From Branchiostoma floridae (Eukaryota > Chordata > Leptocardii > Amphioxiformes > Branchiostomatidae): a stretch of DNA of 62,000 nucleotides. The stretch lies in assembly GCF_000003815.2 (NCBI RefSeq), contig NC_049981.1, forward strand, positions 30,948,309-31,010,308, read 5' to 3'. Positions 49,701-53,118 of the stretch are shown here, piece after piece (the stretch's first letter is position 1; each line of letters opens with the position of its first letter). The notes below the pieces were generated by a model that did no database searches, was not told the DNA's origin, and saw nothing but the letters and a program-made list of their open reading frames with translations. The position numbers and the translations under genes were made by a program.

Positions 49701-51090
49701 TGATGCCCCACATGTGGGGCCAAATGTAAGACTACATAATCGTTGTAAAGTATTTGTAATACACAGGTGTATCCAATACAGGTGTATCCAATACAGGTGT
49801 ACCCAATACAGGTATGCCAGTATATGTGTGCTAATAATGTTGCAGGTGTATTCTGTGCGGGTGTGAAACCATGTACTAAAGCCCACATGTGGGGCCAAAT
49901 GTAAGACTACATAATCCTTGTATTTGTAAAACAAAACCTGCGACACCAGTACAACAGCCTTGGCCGATGGTCTAATCATAACCTGCACACCGCGGCATTG
50001 TCTGAGGTGTTTATGGTACACAGGCAAGCTCCGCCTGCCTTCTGTGGTGAAAATACACTATGTACAACTGATTCACAACACACGTGCACGGCAGCAAAAT
50101 CGGAGATGAACTGTTCCATTTGCAAACAGAAAAATAAAACTGGCTACATTGTTGTTCTCAAAGAAAGGGAGTCATAGTACAAGACGAAGCTTGCCTTTTC
50201 TGAACGGACGGTGGAAACAACAAACAGAACGAAATTAAAATGCCGCAGCATTTAATCAGATCGCGGTAGGAACTAGCAAAATATTTCTTTTTGAAGCTTT
50301 TCTATATTCATATTTTATCTGTGGCAAAAAAAGTTCTAGAAATAATGCGAAATTGTTTGCATAAACACGCCACCTAATGCAGTAAAAGGTATAATATAGC
50401 AGCTACTGTAAGCCAATGGATTTCCGGGTTGCACCGTTTAATGCGTGTCCGATACCAAAAGTCAACAACTTAAAACGGCTTCCAGAATCCGTACTATTCG
50501 CTGACGACACAGTAACAGCCGTGAACTGGTGAGTTCTTTCCGCAGCAATTGATTGTAAACGCCTTAATTTTTAACGATTTTAGATCAACCGGGCGCCTTT
50601 GGCTACGCCTACCAAGGTGTAGTGCCTACCCAGTAGCGTGTTAGTGTCTCCTTCTTGGGTAGGTGTCAAATAAATGCCTATAAATCAAGTTAAACTTTCA
50701 CTCTTCAACGTGGATATTTTACAGCTACACACTTACCTCGGGTGAGAAGGAGCGATATCTCTGGATCCTCTCAAAGCCAAGTGCATGAACAGTTTTCTAA
50801 AGAGCTGTACAGAGCGCGGACCTGCGCTACAGAACCCGATACCGCTACAGTTGTGGCAAAACAAGGGCACAAAGTTCTCACCTTTCAAACCGTCCAAACA
50901 CTAAATCTCGCCGGCGATTTTCGGGTCAAAAATACGGGGAAGCCGCAATCTGAAGCCATACAACGCTGACCTGTTGTCAGGAAAGTGGCAACAAAACCGT
51001 CGTCAACTGGCTAATTAGCTAATTAAGCGTAATTATCGCTCTTTTCAACGATCAAATAAAAAATTCGACAGCGGTCGGACGCCATTTTGC
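383..51090 (-). CDS. Tandem calponin-homology, coiled-coil protein (whole gene, about 1,800 aa)
   Basis: This is a complete multi-exon gene, with its start codon at 43721-43719, stop at 385-383 and a non-coding first exon near 51 kb. I chained 20 coding exons by AG/GT boundaries and phase; the only unresolved junction is at the gap 3537-3636. Residues ~12-226 form two CH domains. CH1 has the [26 protein letters not shown] pattern and CH2 has [15 protein letters not shown] and MIYTALL, resembling the filamin/spectrin actin-binding domain. Residues ~336-800 are Ser/Pro-rich and probably disordered. Heptad-rich coiled coil covers ~856-1330, followed by a polar region and a C-terminal tail. By family knowledge this suggests an actin-binding, coiled-coil cytoskeletal linker. 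I do not recognise a vertebrate orthologue; cortexillin-like, NAV-like and DIXDC-like proteins share single features only. An antisense gene is nested in the intron 7274-17111. Confidence 0.85.
665..718 (-). CDS. Candidate alternative terminal exon of the CH gene
   Basis: This is a diverged copy of the terminal exon 5' part. After an acceptor CTACCAG it reads [17 protein letters not shown] and then TGA, in phase 0 relative to exon 20. Splicing here instead of at 595 would give a short, 17-residue C terminus. It could equally be a dead duplicate. Confidence 0.4.
   Translation of the reverse strand, partial: TQLTPDQRDYANSLIEK
1088..2914 (-). CDS. CH gene exon 20, coiled coil and polar tail (internal gap)
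   Basis: The exon opens [14 protein letters not shown] in phase 0 and ends [14 protein letters not shown] in phase 0. About 200 residues of coiled coil are followed by a Ser/Asp/Tyr-rich polar region. Gap 1499-1598 interrupts it; the frame on both sides is open. Reading through the donor reaches a stop at 1046-1048, so an intron-retention terminus is possible. Confidence 0.85.
1499..1598. other. Assembly gap inside CH exon 20
   Basis: Exactly 100 N; the real length is unknown. Confidence 0.98.
3113..3200 (-). repeat. Copy of CH exon 20 5' edge
   Basis: It reads [15 protein letters not shown] and stops after 20 codons. It shares the acceptor and a (GAAT)n pyrimidine tract with the true exon edge at 2914; the offset is 236 bp. 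Confidence 0.6.
3537..3636. other. Assembly gap at the end of CH exon 19
   Basis: Exactly 100 N; it hides the exon 19 donor and possibly a small exon. Confidence 0.98.
3637..4064 (-). CDS. CH gene exon 19, long coiled coil (3' end in gap)
   Basis: The exon opens [19 protein letters not shown] in phase 0 after TTATCAG and runs at least 142 codons as uninterrupted, charged coiled coil. Its donor falls inside the 100-N gap 3537-3636; left of the gap no coding continuation is seen. Confidence 0.82.
4455..6251. mobile_element. 1.8-kb GC-rich TIR element
   Basis: The ends are inverted repeats around CCGTACGATATTTATC and GAGGGCTGGTGCGTT, followed on both sides by several inward copies of a CATGGCCCTCCCCCC motif. 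The centre is CpG-rich with a GGGGGGCGAAGCCCCCC hairpin near 6003. An internal 189-codon frame (5212-5781, minus) is not a recognisable transposase, so the element looks non-autonomous. Confidence 0.65.
6408..6653 (-). CDS. CH gene exon 18
   Basis: This exon has 82 codons, phase 0 at both ends, beginning [19 protein letters not shown]. The acceptor is CCCCAG. The donor is either CAG|GTTTGT at 6408 or GGA|GTACAG at 6414; both keep phase 0 and differ by two residues. No domain was recognised. Confidence 0.75.
7055..7135 (+). repeat. Dispersed SINE-like fragment
   Basis: The string GTGTGGCCCAGGACTACAG with GGAGATGGGC matches, on the opposite strand, 58545-58620. It is a dispersed family; the head resembles short retroelements seen in such genomes. 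Confidence 0.45.
7148..7273 (-). CDS. CH gene exon 17, coiled coil
   Basis: This exon has 42 codons in phase 0 ([20 protein letters not shown]...), with heptads typical of coiled coil. The acceptor is CCCCAG and the donor CAG|GTGGGG. Its 5' edge is repeated at 7425-7452. Confidence 0.8.
7425..7515 (-). repeat. Copy of CH exon 17 5' edge and intron
   Basis: It matches 7246-7345 closely: EVEVLRME codons, the CCCCAG acceptor and upstream intron. The offset is 179 bp. No donor is visible, so it is probably inert. Confidence 0.7.
7495..7830 (+). mobile_element. SINE-like element
   Basis: It contains a B-box-like GGAGTTTGAACCC and a tail of the type GGTACCCATTT...GGGTGAAGTGAGG...AAGTGCCTT. A related tail is at 56044-56095. 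It includes a 17-G run near 7598. Confidence 0.45.
8061..8145. repeat. 85-bp near-perfect palindrome
   Basis: The arms read ATACGCCAAAAATAGTTA and CTCAAGCAACTGGATATGG around a short loop. Related sequence is at 38090-38120 and 41162-41360. Confidence 0.8.
8470..8925 (+). repeat. 30-bp minisatellite, about 15 copies
   Basis: The unit contains AGATGAGATTTAGACACGTC plus TCAGACATTC and is highly homogeneous. Because 30 is divisible by three it stays open as a decapeptide repeat, but nothing suggests it is translated. Confidence 0.92.
8926..9367 (+). other. Upstream region of the TPR-NTase gene
   Basis: AT-rich, with no gene. It must hold an acceptor tract (ending 9367); the promoter and non-coding first exon were not identified. 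Confidence 0.35.
9390..10094 (+). CDS. TPR-NTase gene, first coding exon
   Basis: A strong acceptor (TTTCTTTAAAG) at 9367 implies an upstream non-coding exon. The first in-frame ATG is at 9390 ([19 protein letters not shown]). Two TPR-like units contain the repeated phrases [17 protein letters not shown] and [17 protein letters not shown]. The donor is AGG|GTGAGA at 10095, phase 0; the frame closes soon after it. Confidence 0.8.
10095..12188 (+). other. Intron 1 of the TPR-NTase gene, transposon-rich
   Basis: A LINE-like 3' tail lies near 10110-10175. An inverted pair of GGGACATAATGTA sits at 10475 and 10970. A CpG-rich hairpin around CTTCCCGTAGGCTACCCGGAAG is at 10797. ATACCGGCAG inverted ends lie at ~11075 and ~11735. 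The 41-nt splice-flanked segment 11808-11848 is a possible alternative exon with weak support. Confidence 0.4.
12189..12340 (+). CDS. TPR-NTase gene, exon 2 (one-base phase error)
   Basis: The acceptor TCTTGCAG gives phase 0 from exon 1, and the protein reads [18 protein letters not shown]. At a TTTT run (12306-12309) one T is surplus: with three T the text continues [11 protein letters not shown] and exits in phase 1 into exon 3, which requires exactly that phase. The exon is 152 nt where 151 is expected. The 41-nt candidate at 11808-11848 does not fit the phases and was not used. Confidence 0.6.
12654..14147 (+). CDS. TPR-NTase gene, nucleotidyltransferase exon (5' of insertion)
   Basis: The acceptor TTCCCCCCAG is followed by [19 protein letters not shown]. 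It contains a third TPR-like unit, a helical linker with conserved charged residues, and the nucleotidyltransferase core with motif hG[GS]x(10)Dh[DE]h (GLGS at 13157-13168, DLE at 13199-13207). The motif is intact and suggests an active metal-binding site. The exon is cut by a transposon after 14147. Confidence 0.82.
14148..14780. mobile_element. 633-bp CAGGGGTG fold-back MITE in the TPR-NTase exon
   Basis: Two ~205-bp terminal inverted repeats begin CAGGGGTGCCTAAGC and differ at about one site. They are built from sub-repeats of ACGAATCACTATGCGAAA. The target duplication is TAAAT (14143-14147 and 14781-14785). The ~220-bp centre includes AAGATGGCGGC. It codes no transposase and is therefore non-autonomous, probably hAT-like by its CAG ends and 5-bp duplication. 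The near-identical arms indicate a recent insertion. Confidence 0.9.
14786..16251 (+). CDS. TPR-NTase gene, TPR array (3' of insertion)
   Basis: This part resumes as [19 protein letters not shown] and runs through about ten TPRs of 42-44 residues of the form [14 protein letters not shown]...HP.IA..LNNLG.AW. It resembles kinesin light chain / TPR_10-12 arrays. Repeats alternate between a GET-HP..ELGEH type and a GQ-HPDI..HREG type. The stop TGA is at 16249-16251, with an AATTAAAA stretch at ~16263 as a possible poly(A) signal. Confidence 0.82.
16519..17035 (-). pseudogene. Three decayed tandem copies of exon 16
   Basis: Copies near 16519, 16790 and 16954 resemble the 3' half of exon 16 ([33 protein letters not shown]) with flanking intron. 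The two nearest the exon are spaced ~162-164 bp; the farthest is separated by the gap 16607-16706. They lack clean splice sites. Confidence 0.55.
16607..16706. other. Assembly gap in intronic repeat
   Basis: Exactly 100 N, lying between decayed exon 16 copies. Confidence 0.98.
17112..17219 (-). CDS. CH gene exon 16
   Basis: This exon has 36 codons in phase 0, from [17 protein letters not shown] to [11 protein letters not shown]. The acceptor is CTCCAG and the donor CAG|GTGAGA. Three decayed copies follow in the intron at 16519-17035. Confidence 0.78.
17620..17890. repeat. Dispersed repeat shared with 46670-47050
   Basis: It shares the order of a GAGAAAGAGGAAG stretch then TCAGC.TC.CAGT.TGTA.AAAAC and CTGAATA.CACTGAT. 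No gene. Confidence 0.4.
18122..18405. repeat. (ACTC)n microsatellite
   Basis: About 280 bp of CACT/CTCA repeats, interrupted three times by the same CCCACTCACTTATTCAC variant, suggesting block duplication. Confidence 0.95.
18604..19847 (-). CDS. CH gene exon 15, long disordered region
   Basis: The 1,244-nt exon enters in phase 1 and exits in phase 0, coding 414 full codons. It is rich in Ser, Thr, Gly and Pro, with many SP/TP sites. It ends in a short helical block around [20 protein letters not shown]. The open frame over 1.2 kb with typical codon use makes it a confident exon. No catalytic domain was seen. Confidence 0.88.
20090..20192 (-). CDS. Candidate mutually exclusive copy of exon 14
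   Basis: The 103-nt copy of the 3' half of exon 14 stays open ([20 protein letters not shown]... SCPTK) and keeps the donor AAGG|GTAGGA. It enters in phase 0 after TGCCCAG and exits in phase 1, exactly like exon 14, so the two can substitute but not be joined. The acceptor has a poor pyrimidine tract (TAG repeats). Confidence 0.4.
20274..20481 (-). CDS. CH gene exon 14, Ser/Arg/Pro-rich
   Basis: The 208-nt exon runs from phase 0 to phase 1. It encodes a Ser-rich stretch with SRSRDTSP and [16 protein letters not shown], likely disordered and phosphorylatable. Its 3' half, donor included, is duplicated at 20090-20192. Confidence 0.8.
21253..21318 (-). CDS. CH gene exon 13
   Basis: This exon has 22 codons in phase 0 ([20 protein letters not shown]...) with coiled-coil-like heptads. 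The acceptor is CCACAG and the donor CAG|GTATTT. Confidence 0.7.
22333..22394 (-). CDS. CH gene exon 12
   Basis: The 62-nt exon enters in phase 1 and exits in phase 0. It encodes [20 protein letters not shown], the start of a short helical segment that continues into exon 13. Confidence 0.65.
22784..22835 (-). CDS. CH gene exon 11
   Basis: This is a 52-nt exon ([17 protein letters not shown]), phase 0 to 1. The acceptor is TTGTAG and the donor GAG|GTAAGG. The Pro/Lys-rich linker has no recognised domain. Confidence 0.6.
23490..23640. repeat. Three tandem copies of a ~50-bp unit
   Basis: The unit contains AAAGAGAGCAAGCAAAACTA and CCTCAATTCAATCTAAC. Confidence 0.75.
23720..24720. repeat. Degenerate ~150-230-bp tandem array
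   Basis: About five units carry CCAGCAGTATCCAAGTAAGG, CTGGGAATCAAACC (B-box-like on the other strand) and CAAACTGGTTCATCTC. It may derive from a SINE. Confidence 0.6.
24838..25228. mobile_element. CCTAGGG inverted-repeat element
   Basis: Inverted ends contain GCCTAGGGAAA(G/A)AAATG and GTGTTTCCTG. A second copy lies at 37097-37340. Confidence 0.6.
25587..28937. mobile_element. 3.35-kb CACTAC-ended repeat-filled element
   Basis: Inverted ends ATACACTAC(C/G)AAAAAT bracket the element; a flanking TA could be the target duplication. Inside, 25720-26960 is a degenerate ~110-bp repeat (TTCTTACTTTCAAGATTGG, CAAGA, TTGCCTAGAAATATTTTC), with related motifs in the other half at 28080-28860. It has no transposase frame. 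Confidence 0.6.
29341..29399 (-). pseudogene. Partial copy of exon 10
   Basis: It encodes the same 19 residues as the 3' part of exon 10 ([19 protein letters not shown]) with only synonymous differences, and ends in a GTCAGG donor. At 59 nt with a phase-1 entry it cannot replace exon 10 in frame. Confidence 0.5.
29463..29564 (-). CDS. CH gene exon 10
   Basis: This exon has 34 codons in phase 0 and begins [16 protein letters not shown]. Its 3' half is duplicated at 29341-29399 with an identical peptide. Confidence 0.75.
29590..29990 (-). mobile_element. LINE 3' fragment with zinc-motif C terminus
   Basis: The minus strand encodes [20 protein letters not shown] and then a stop, typical of the C-terminal Cys/His region after a non-LTR reverse transcriptase. 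It is followed by CAATAAAGGTCTTCATTC and a (ATTC)n tail. It is 5'-truncated. Confidence 0.6.
31007..31051 (-). CDS. CH gene exon 9
   Basis: This is a 15-codon exon ([15 protein letters not shown]), phase 0 at both ends, with acceptor GGACAG and donor CAG|GTATGT. It lies 8.2 kb downstream of exon 8. Support comes from splice sites and phase, not from a known domain. Confidence 0.6.
35620..35905. repeat. ~66-bp tandem repeat, about 4.5 copies
   Basis: The unit is TAACACACCAGCTTCTGTA, CTGTATCTA, TACATGTAGCT, CGTAACGTATAACCGCTC. A related single segment occurs near 22150-22210. Confidence 0.8.
36097..36215. mobile_element. 119-bp fold-back MITE with 9-bp target duplication
   Basis: The ends TAGCCTGGATACCATC are inverted and the arms continue through most of the element. 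The target duplication GAGACATGC is at 36088-36096 and 36216-36224. Nine bp fits a Mutator-like origin. Confidence 0.85.
37097..37340. mobile_element. Second copy of the CCTAGG inverted-repeat element
   Basis: The ends are GGGCCTAGGAAAAATAATG and its inverse; compare 24838-25228. Confidence 0.5.
38848..39197. mobile_element. Degenerate CAGGGTTGGACAAG element
   Basis: The left end AGAGTTGTACAAG and right end CTTGTCCAACCCTG are inverted. Inner parts contain TTGCCC blocks. The target duplication is not clear. Confidence 0.45.
39232..39381 (-). CDS. CH gene exon 8, end of CH2
   Basis: This exon has 50 codons in phase 0. It contains [19 protein letters not shown] and [12 protein letters not shown], matching the filamin CH2 terminal block (A...LGVP..I.PEEI then DEHSVMTYLS). 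The donor is AAG|GTAAGG. Confidence 0.88.
39600..39951. mobile_element. CAGGGCTCGAAATAC MITE, copy 1
   Basis: Inverted ends CAGGGCTCGAAATAC / TTCAAGCCCTG with target duplication TATTG (39595-39599, 39952-39956). The interior is rich in GGTGCACCCA. Confidence 0.85.
40338..40413 (-). CDS. CH gene exon 7, CH2 core
   Basis: The 76-nt exon encodes [15 protein letters not shown] and ends with ASPGK. The acceptor is ATGCAG and the donor AAG|GTGAGC. Its phase agrees with both neighbours. Confidence 0.8.
40638..40712. repeat. (AGT)n microsatellite
   Basis: About 70 bp of trinucleotide repeats. Confidence 0.9.
41162..41360. mobile_element. ~200-bp nested palindromic MITE
   Basis: The outer arms contain GTTACTCAAGCAACT and GATAT..TTTGGAAACGG. 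The inner arms contain GTGACACT.AAGTGATCT. It is related to 8061-8145 and 38030-38120. Confidence 0.7.
41389..41500 (-). CDS. CH gene exon 6, start of CH2
   Basis: Its 112 nt encode [19 protein letters not shown] and then LPDLPININ. The KRLLLQW / LP.LPI pattern begins a second, filamin-like CH domain. It exits in phase 2 and joins exon 7 as Asn. Confidence 0.85.
42011..42088 (-). CDS. CH gene exon 5, end of CH1
   Basis: Its 78 nt (phase 1 in, 1 out) encode [20 protein letters not shown], the terminal helix signature of CH1 (compare LKLILGLIWTLILHY in filamins). Confidence 0.85.
42600..42690 (-). CDS. CH gene exon 4, middle of CH1
   Basis: Its 91 nt (phase 0 to 1) encode [15 protein letters not shown] followed by [10 protein letters not shown]. 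This corresponds to the ENV..L..L...GIKL segment conserved in CH1 of filamin and spectrin. The donor is AGGG|GTAAGC. Confidence 0.85.
43152..43289 (-). CDS. CH gene exon 3, first half of CH1
   Basis: This exon has 46 codons, phase 0 at both ends, and starts [14 protein letters not shown]. The WAN, DLxxLxNGxLLCxLV pattern is the N-terminal half of a calponin-homology domain. A copy of its 5' edge and adjoining intron lies at 43440-43550. Confidence 0.85.
43440..43550 (-). repeat. Copy of CH exon 3 5' edge and adjoining intron
   Basis: It nearly matches 43255-43370, including the acceptor and first codons (VYQGW.NS). The offset is 184 bp. Confidence 0.7.
43589..43688 (-). repeat. Two extra start-codon/donor modules of CH exon 2
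   Basis: Donor edges fall at 43589, 43639 and 43689, exactly 50 bp apart. Each extra module has its own ATG (43627, 43677) and 13 open codons (MATICHYGN...) to a GTAAG donor in phase 0. Confidence 0.7.
43689..43784 (-). CDS. CH gene exon 2, contains start codon
   Basis: The acceptor is CTACAG before 43784 and the donor is CAG|GTAAGG at 43689. The ATG at 43721-43719 sits in a good Kozak context (TTACCATGG), opens 11 codons ([11 protein letters not shown]) and exits in phase 0 into exon 3. Two further ATG-to-donor modules lie downstream at exact 50-bp spacing. Confidence 0.75.
43967..44110 (+). mobile_element. tRNA-derived SINE-like sequence
   Basis: TAGCGAGGTGATCTTGTGG resembles an A box, and GGTTCAAATCCCAAGCTA a B box at tRNA-like spacing. 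A SINE head is more likely than a functional tRNA. Confidence 0.45.
44150..44605 (+). mobile_element. LINE 3' fragment with zinc-motif C terminus
   Basis: The frame 44219-44479 reads [19 protein letters not shown] and ends QKRSQTQPV, the C-terminal Cys/His motif of a non-LTR reverse transcriptase. A tail ending GCAAATAAACTTTAAC lies near 44580. It is 5'-truncated. Confidence 0.6.
45605..45807. mobile_element. ~200-bp MITE with GAGGGTCTGCATG ends
   Basis: The left end GAGGGTCTGCATG and right end CATGCAGACCCTC are inverted, with a possible TATAT duplication. The interior repeats CGTAATT/CGTAATAC motifs. Confidence 0.65.
46790..47030. repeat. 120-bp direct tandem duplication
   Basis: Two near-identical halves contain TAGTTTAATAGTTTTAT, ATCAGCCTCACAGT and TGTATGGCAAATACAAG. 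The family is also seen at 17620-17890. Confidence 0.8.
47612..47940. mobile_element. CAGGGCTCGAAATAC MITE, copy 2
   Basis: Ends CAGGGCTCGAAATACC and GTATTTCGAGCCCTG, with target duplication AACAC on both sides. Confidence 0.88.
48993..49346. mobile_element. CAGGGCTCGAAATAC MITE, copy 3
   Basis: The left end is mutated (GAGCACTCAAAATACC), the right end intact, and the target duplication is CTAAC. The interior resembles copy 2. Confidence 0.85.
49440..49930. repeat. ~180-bp tandem array, three copies
   Basis: Units contain CAGGTGT.CCCAATACAGG, TGTTACAGGTGTATTC, CCACATGTGGGGCCAAAT and TAAGACTAC. Confidence 0.8.
50737..51090 (-). promoter_or_regulatory. Probable CpG-type promoter and non-coding first exon of the CH gene
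   Basis: On the minus strand a strong donor (CCCGAG|GTAAGT) lies at 50737/50736. It would splice to the acceptor at 43784, leaving a ~7-kb 5'UTR intron. Upstream at 51060-51120 the DNA is CpG-rich and contains CAAAATGGCGTC on the minus strand, a YY1-like initiator motif. The transcription start is not fixed by sequence; 51090 is an estimate. No other first exon was found immediately upstream of 43784. Confidence 0.45.
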
Positions 51091-51853
51091 TGTCTGCAGT
51101 TCAATTCTCGCGGGATTAGGGACGAACCACTCGTTGGGGGGAGGGGTGGAATGAGCGGTAAAAATGCACGTAACATACAGGCTTTTGAATTTCGTACATG
51201 TTTTTGAATTTCATTTGAGAGCAAAAAATAGATTAAGTATATCATAAAGAATACTGATTCAGAAAAAAACTTTTGGTATACTTTCATGTCAAATTTTTGG
51301 TTGGAATTTTGAAATTTAATGACTTTCACAATTTCTTACCCAAATAAACGTTATGTCATTAATAGAAATAGTGTAGTCTGTAAACAGCAACAACAACAAA
51401 ATGTTTTCAGTTGCTATAGATATCATAGACAGGGAAACGTCCAATAATTTCCCCTCCTTACTTTGCTGGTGTGTCTAGTCTAACCGCTAGGAGGCGTAAT
51501 AAAGACGCTCATAAGTCTCAGCTTTGCCTTTGGTCCAAAGCCTTTTGCCACAGAACTACAAAATCGAACATGTCTCTAGATCTTTTGTTTCTCTTTGTTT
51601 CACACTTTCTCAACTGCTATCAAACCAAACGGTCCTCTATTGGACAATCTATAGTCTAACTCTTTCTCTTCTTCTTATACTGCCTTGCCCACCTAGCACT
51701 AGACCGTTCATACCGTTGTAGGCAGGCCATGTGTGAGCAGGTGCCAGTTAGCCCATGACAGTATTGTGACATCTGCTGTGAATTAGACCCAATAAAGGGA
51801 GAGGCCGCCCGAAAGTCCCCATCTCAGTTTCACCCAAGTCTTGAGCCAGATTG

Positions 51854-52038
51854 TAATCTCCAAGCAGATCGTACGATAGCATAAGATAGTGCCTAACTGG
51901 CCAAGGAGTGTAGTCACTAGTCAGCCAAGAGGAACAAGAGGTGTACGTTTGGTAGCCAAATACACACATAGACCGGCTTCAACCCTCTGGCAACCTTTGA
52001 CACTATCTTATGCTACCGTAGGATCTGCTTGGAGATTA
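51854..52038. mobile_element. AATCTCCAAGCAGATC MITE, copy 1
   Basis: ~185 bp, with inverted ends TAATCTCCAAGCAGATC and arms through AGCATAAGATAGT. No matching target duplication. Confidence 0.8.
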
Positions 52039-52087
52039 TCAGAGTAGACGTCCTTCCTATAACACTGGTGGCAGCGGTGGGATTACC

Positions 52088-52261
52088 TAATCTCCAAGCA
52101 GATCCTATGGTAGCATAAGATAGTATCAAAAGCTGGCAGAGGAGTGAAGCCGGCTTAGGATTGTGTTTCCCTACAAGGCAAATGGACACCTTTTGGCTGA
52201 CTACACTCCTTTGCCAGTTTGATAACTATCTTATGCCATTGTAGGATCTGCTTGGAGACTA
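52088..52261. mobile_element. AATCTCCAAGCAGATC MITE, copy 2
   Basis: 174 bp with inverted arms. The target duplication GGGATTACC (9 bp) is at 52079-52087 and 52262-52270. Confidence 0.88.
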
Positions 52262-52905
52262 GGGATTACCGTCGTGAATCTGCATTCTTGCAGTTTTTAC
52301 ATGGATGGCTCTAAGTGCCACGAAGGATTAGATTAAGCATGGGAAAAATAAAGGATAAATAAAGAATATAAGTAAGAGTGATTTTATGTGTGAAATTGAC
52401 GAGACATGTACAGACGAATCTAGTGTGTCAGACATTTGACCACCATACTTCATTCATTCACTCCAGAATTTATTTATTCATTCATTCAAGAATTCTTCAA
52501 AGGATGGTGGATAACGACGATGATCTTTGGACTTTCAGGTTGATGAATTGATAATGGGTGCGATCGTGACATCATCATCTTTTAACATAAATCATTACTT
52601 TTCCATTGGACCTTTATGGACAATCAAGTGTTTTCTTGTTAGCAAGGTATGGTAAGCTAGCAATTACACAGCAAGTTACATGTAGTACTAATCATTGACA
52701 TTGGTGCCCATCCGATCTTACTCTCTTGTGAAGTAGTCGAAGTGACATCATGAGTCAAAGTCCTAGTTATTATACAAAGTAAGATTTTAGTCTGGAGTGA
52801 TTATGCATTGATATGTTTACAGAAATGTTTCCAGTAGAACACAAGATGCGCAAACAATTCACATTTGCTTGTTTGTTAGTTTGTTAGTTCGTTACGCAAT
52901 AACGA

Positions 52906-53118
52906 TTACACAGTGCTCCCTGCCTGTGGTACCGCTCGCGGGATGTAGGTGGCGCTGCTGTCCCCCGTGTGTTCCCGGATCCAGGCGACCATGGCGGGAA
53001 CCTTGGTGTAGACGGCCGGGTTTCGCGGCTGCGCACAACCCTCCCCGTAACTGGTGATGCCGTACAGAAACCAGTGCCCGTCACGTGACTCGCACATCAG
53101 CGGGCCGCCGGAATCGCC
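52906..53118 (-). CDS. Protease terminal exon, catalytic Ser
   Basis: It opens [20 protein letters not shown] in phase 0 and contains [20 protein letters not shown]. It ends with a 20-residue extension after the final helix (VAWIREHTG) and a stop at 52908-52906. Confidence 0.92.
   Translation of the reverse strand, partial: GDSGGPLMCESRDGHWFLYGITSYGEGCAQPRNPAVYTKVPAMVAWIREHTGDSSATYIPRAVPQAGSTV

Larger units (their letters stand above)
43785..50736 (-). other. Presumed 5'UTR intron of the CH gene
   Basis: It contains SINE, LINE and MITE copies, a 120-bp direct duplication and a 180-bp array, annotated separately. No additional coding exon was supported. Confidence 0.45.
51091..52905. other. 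Intergenic region between protease and CH gene
   Basis: It contains two AATCTCCAAGCAGATC MITEs and ATTC repeats near 52450-52495. No gene seen. Confidence 0.5.
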
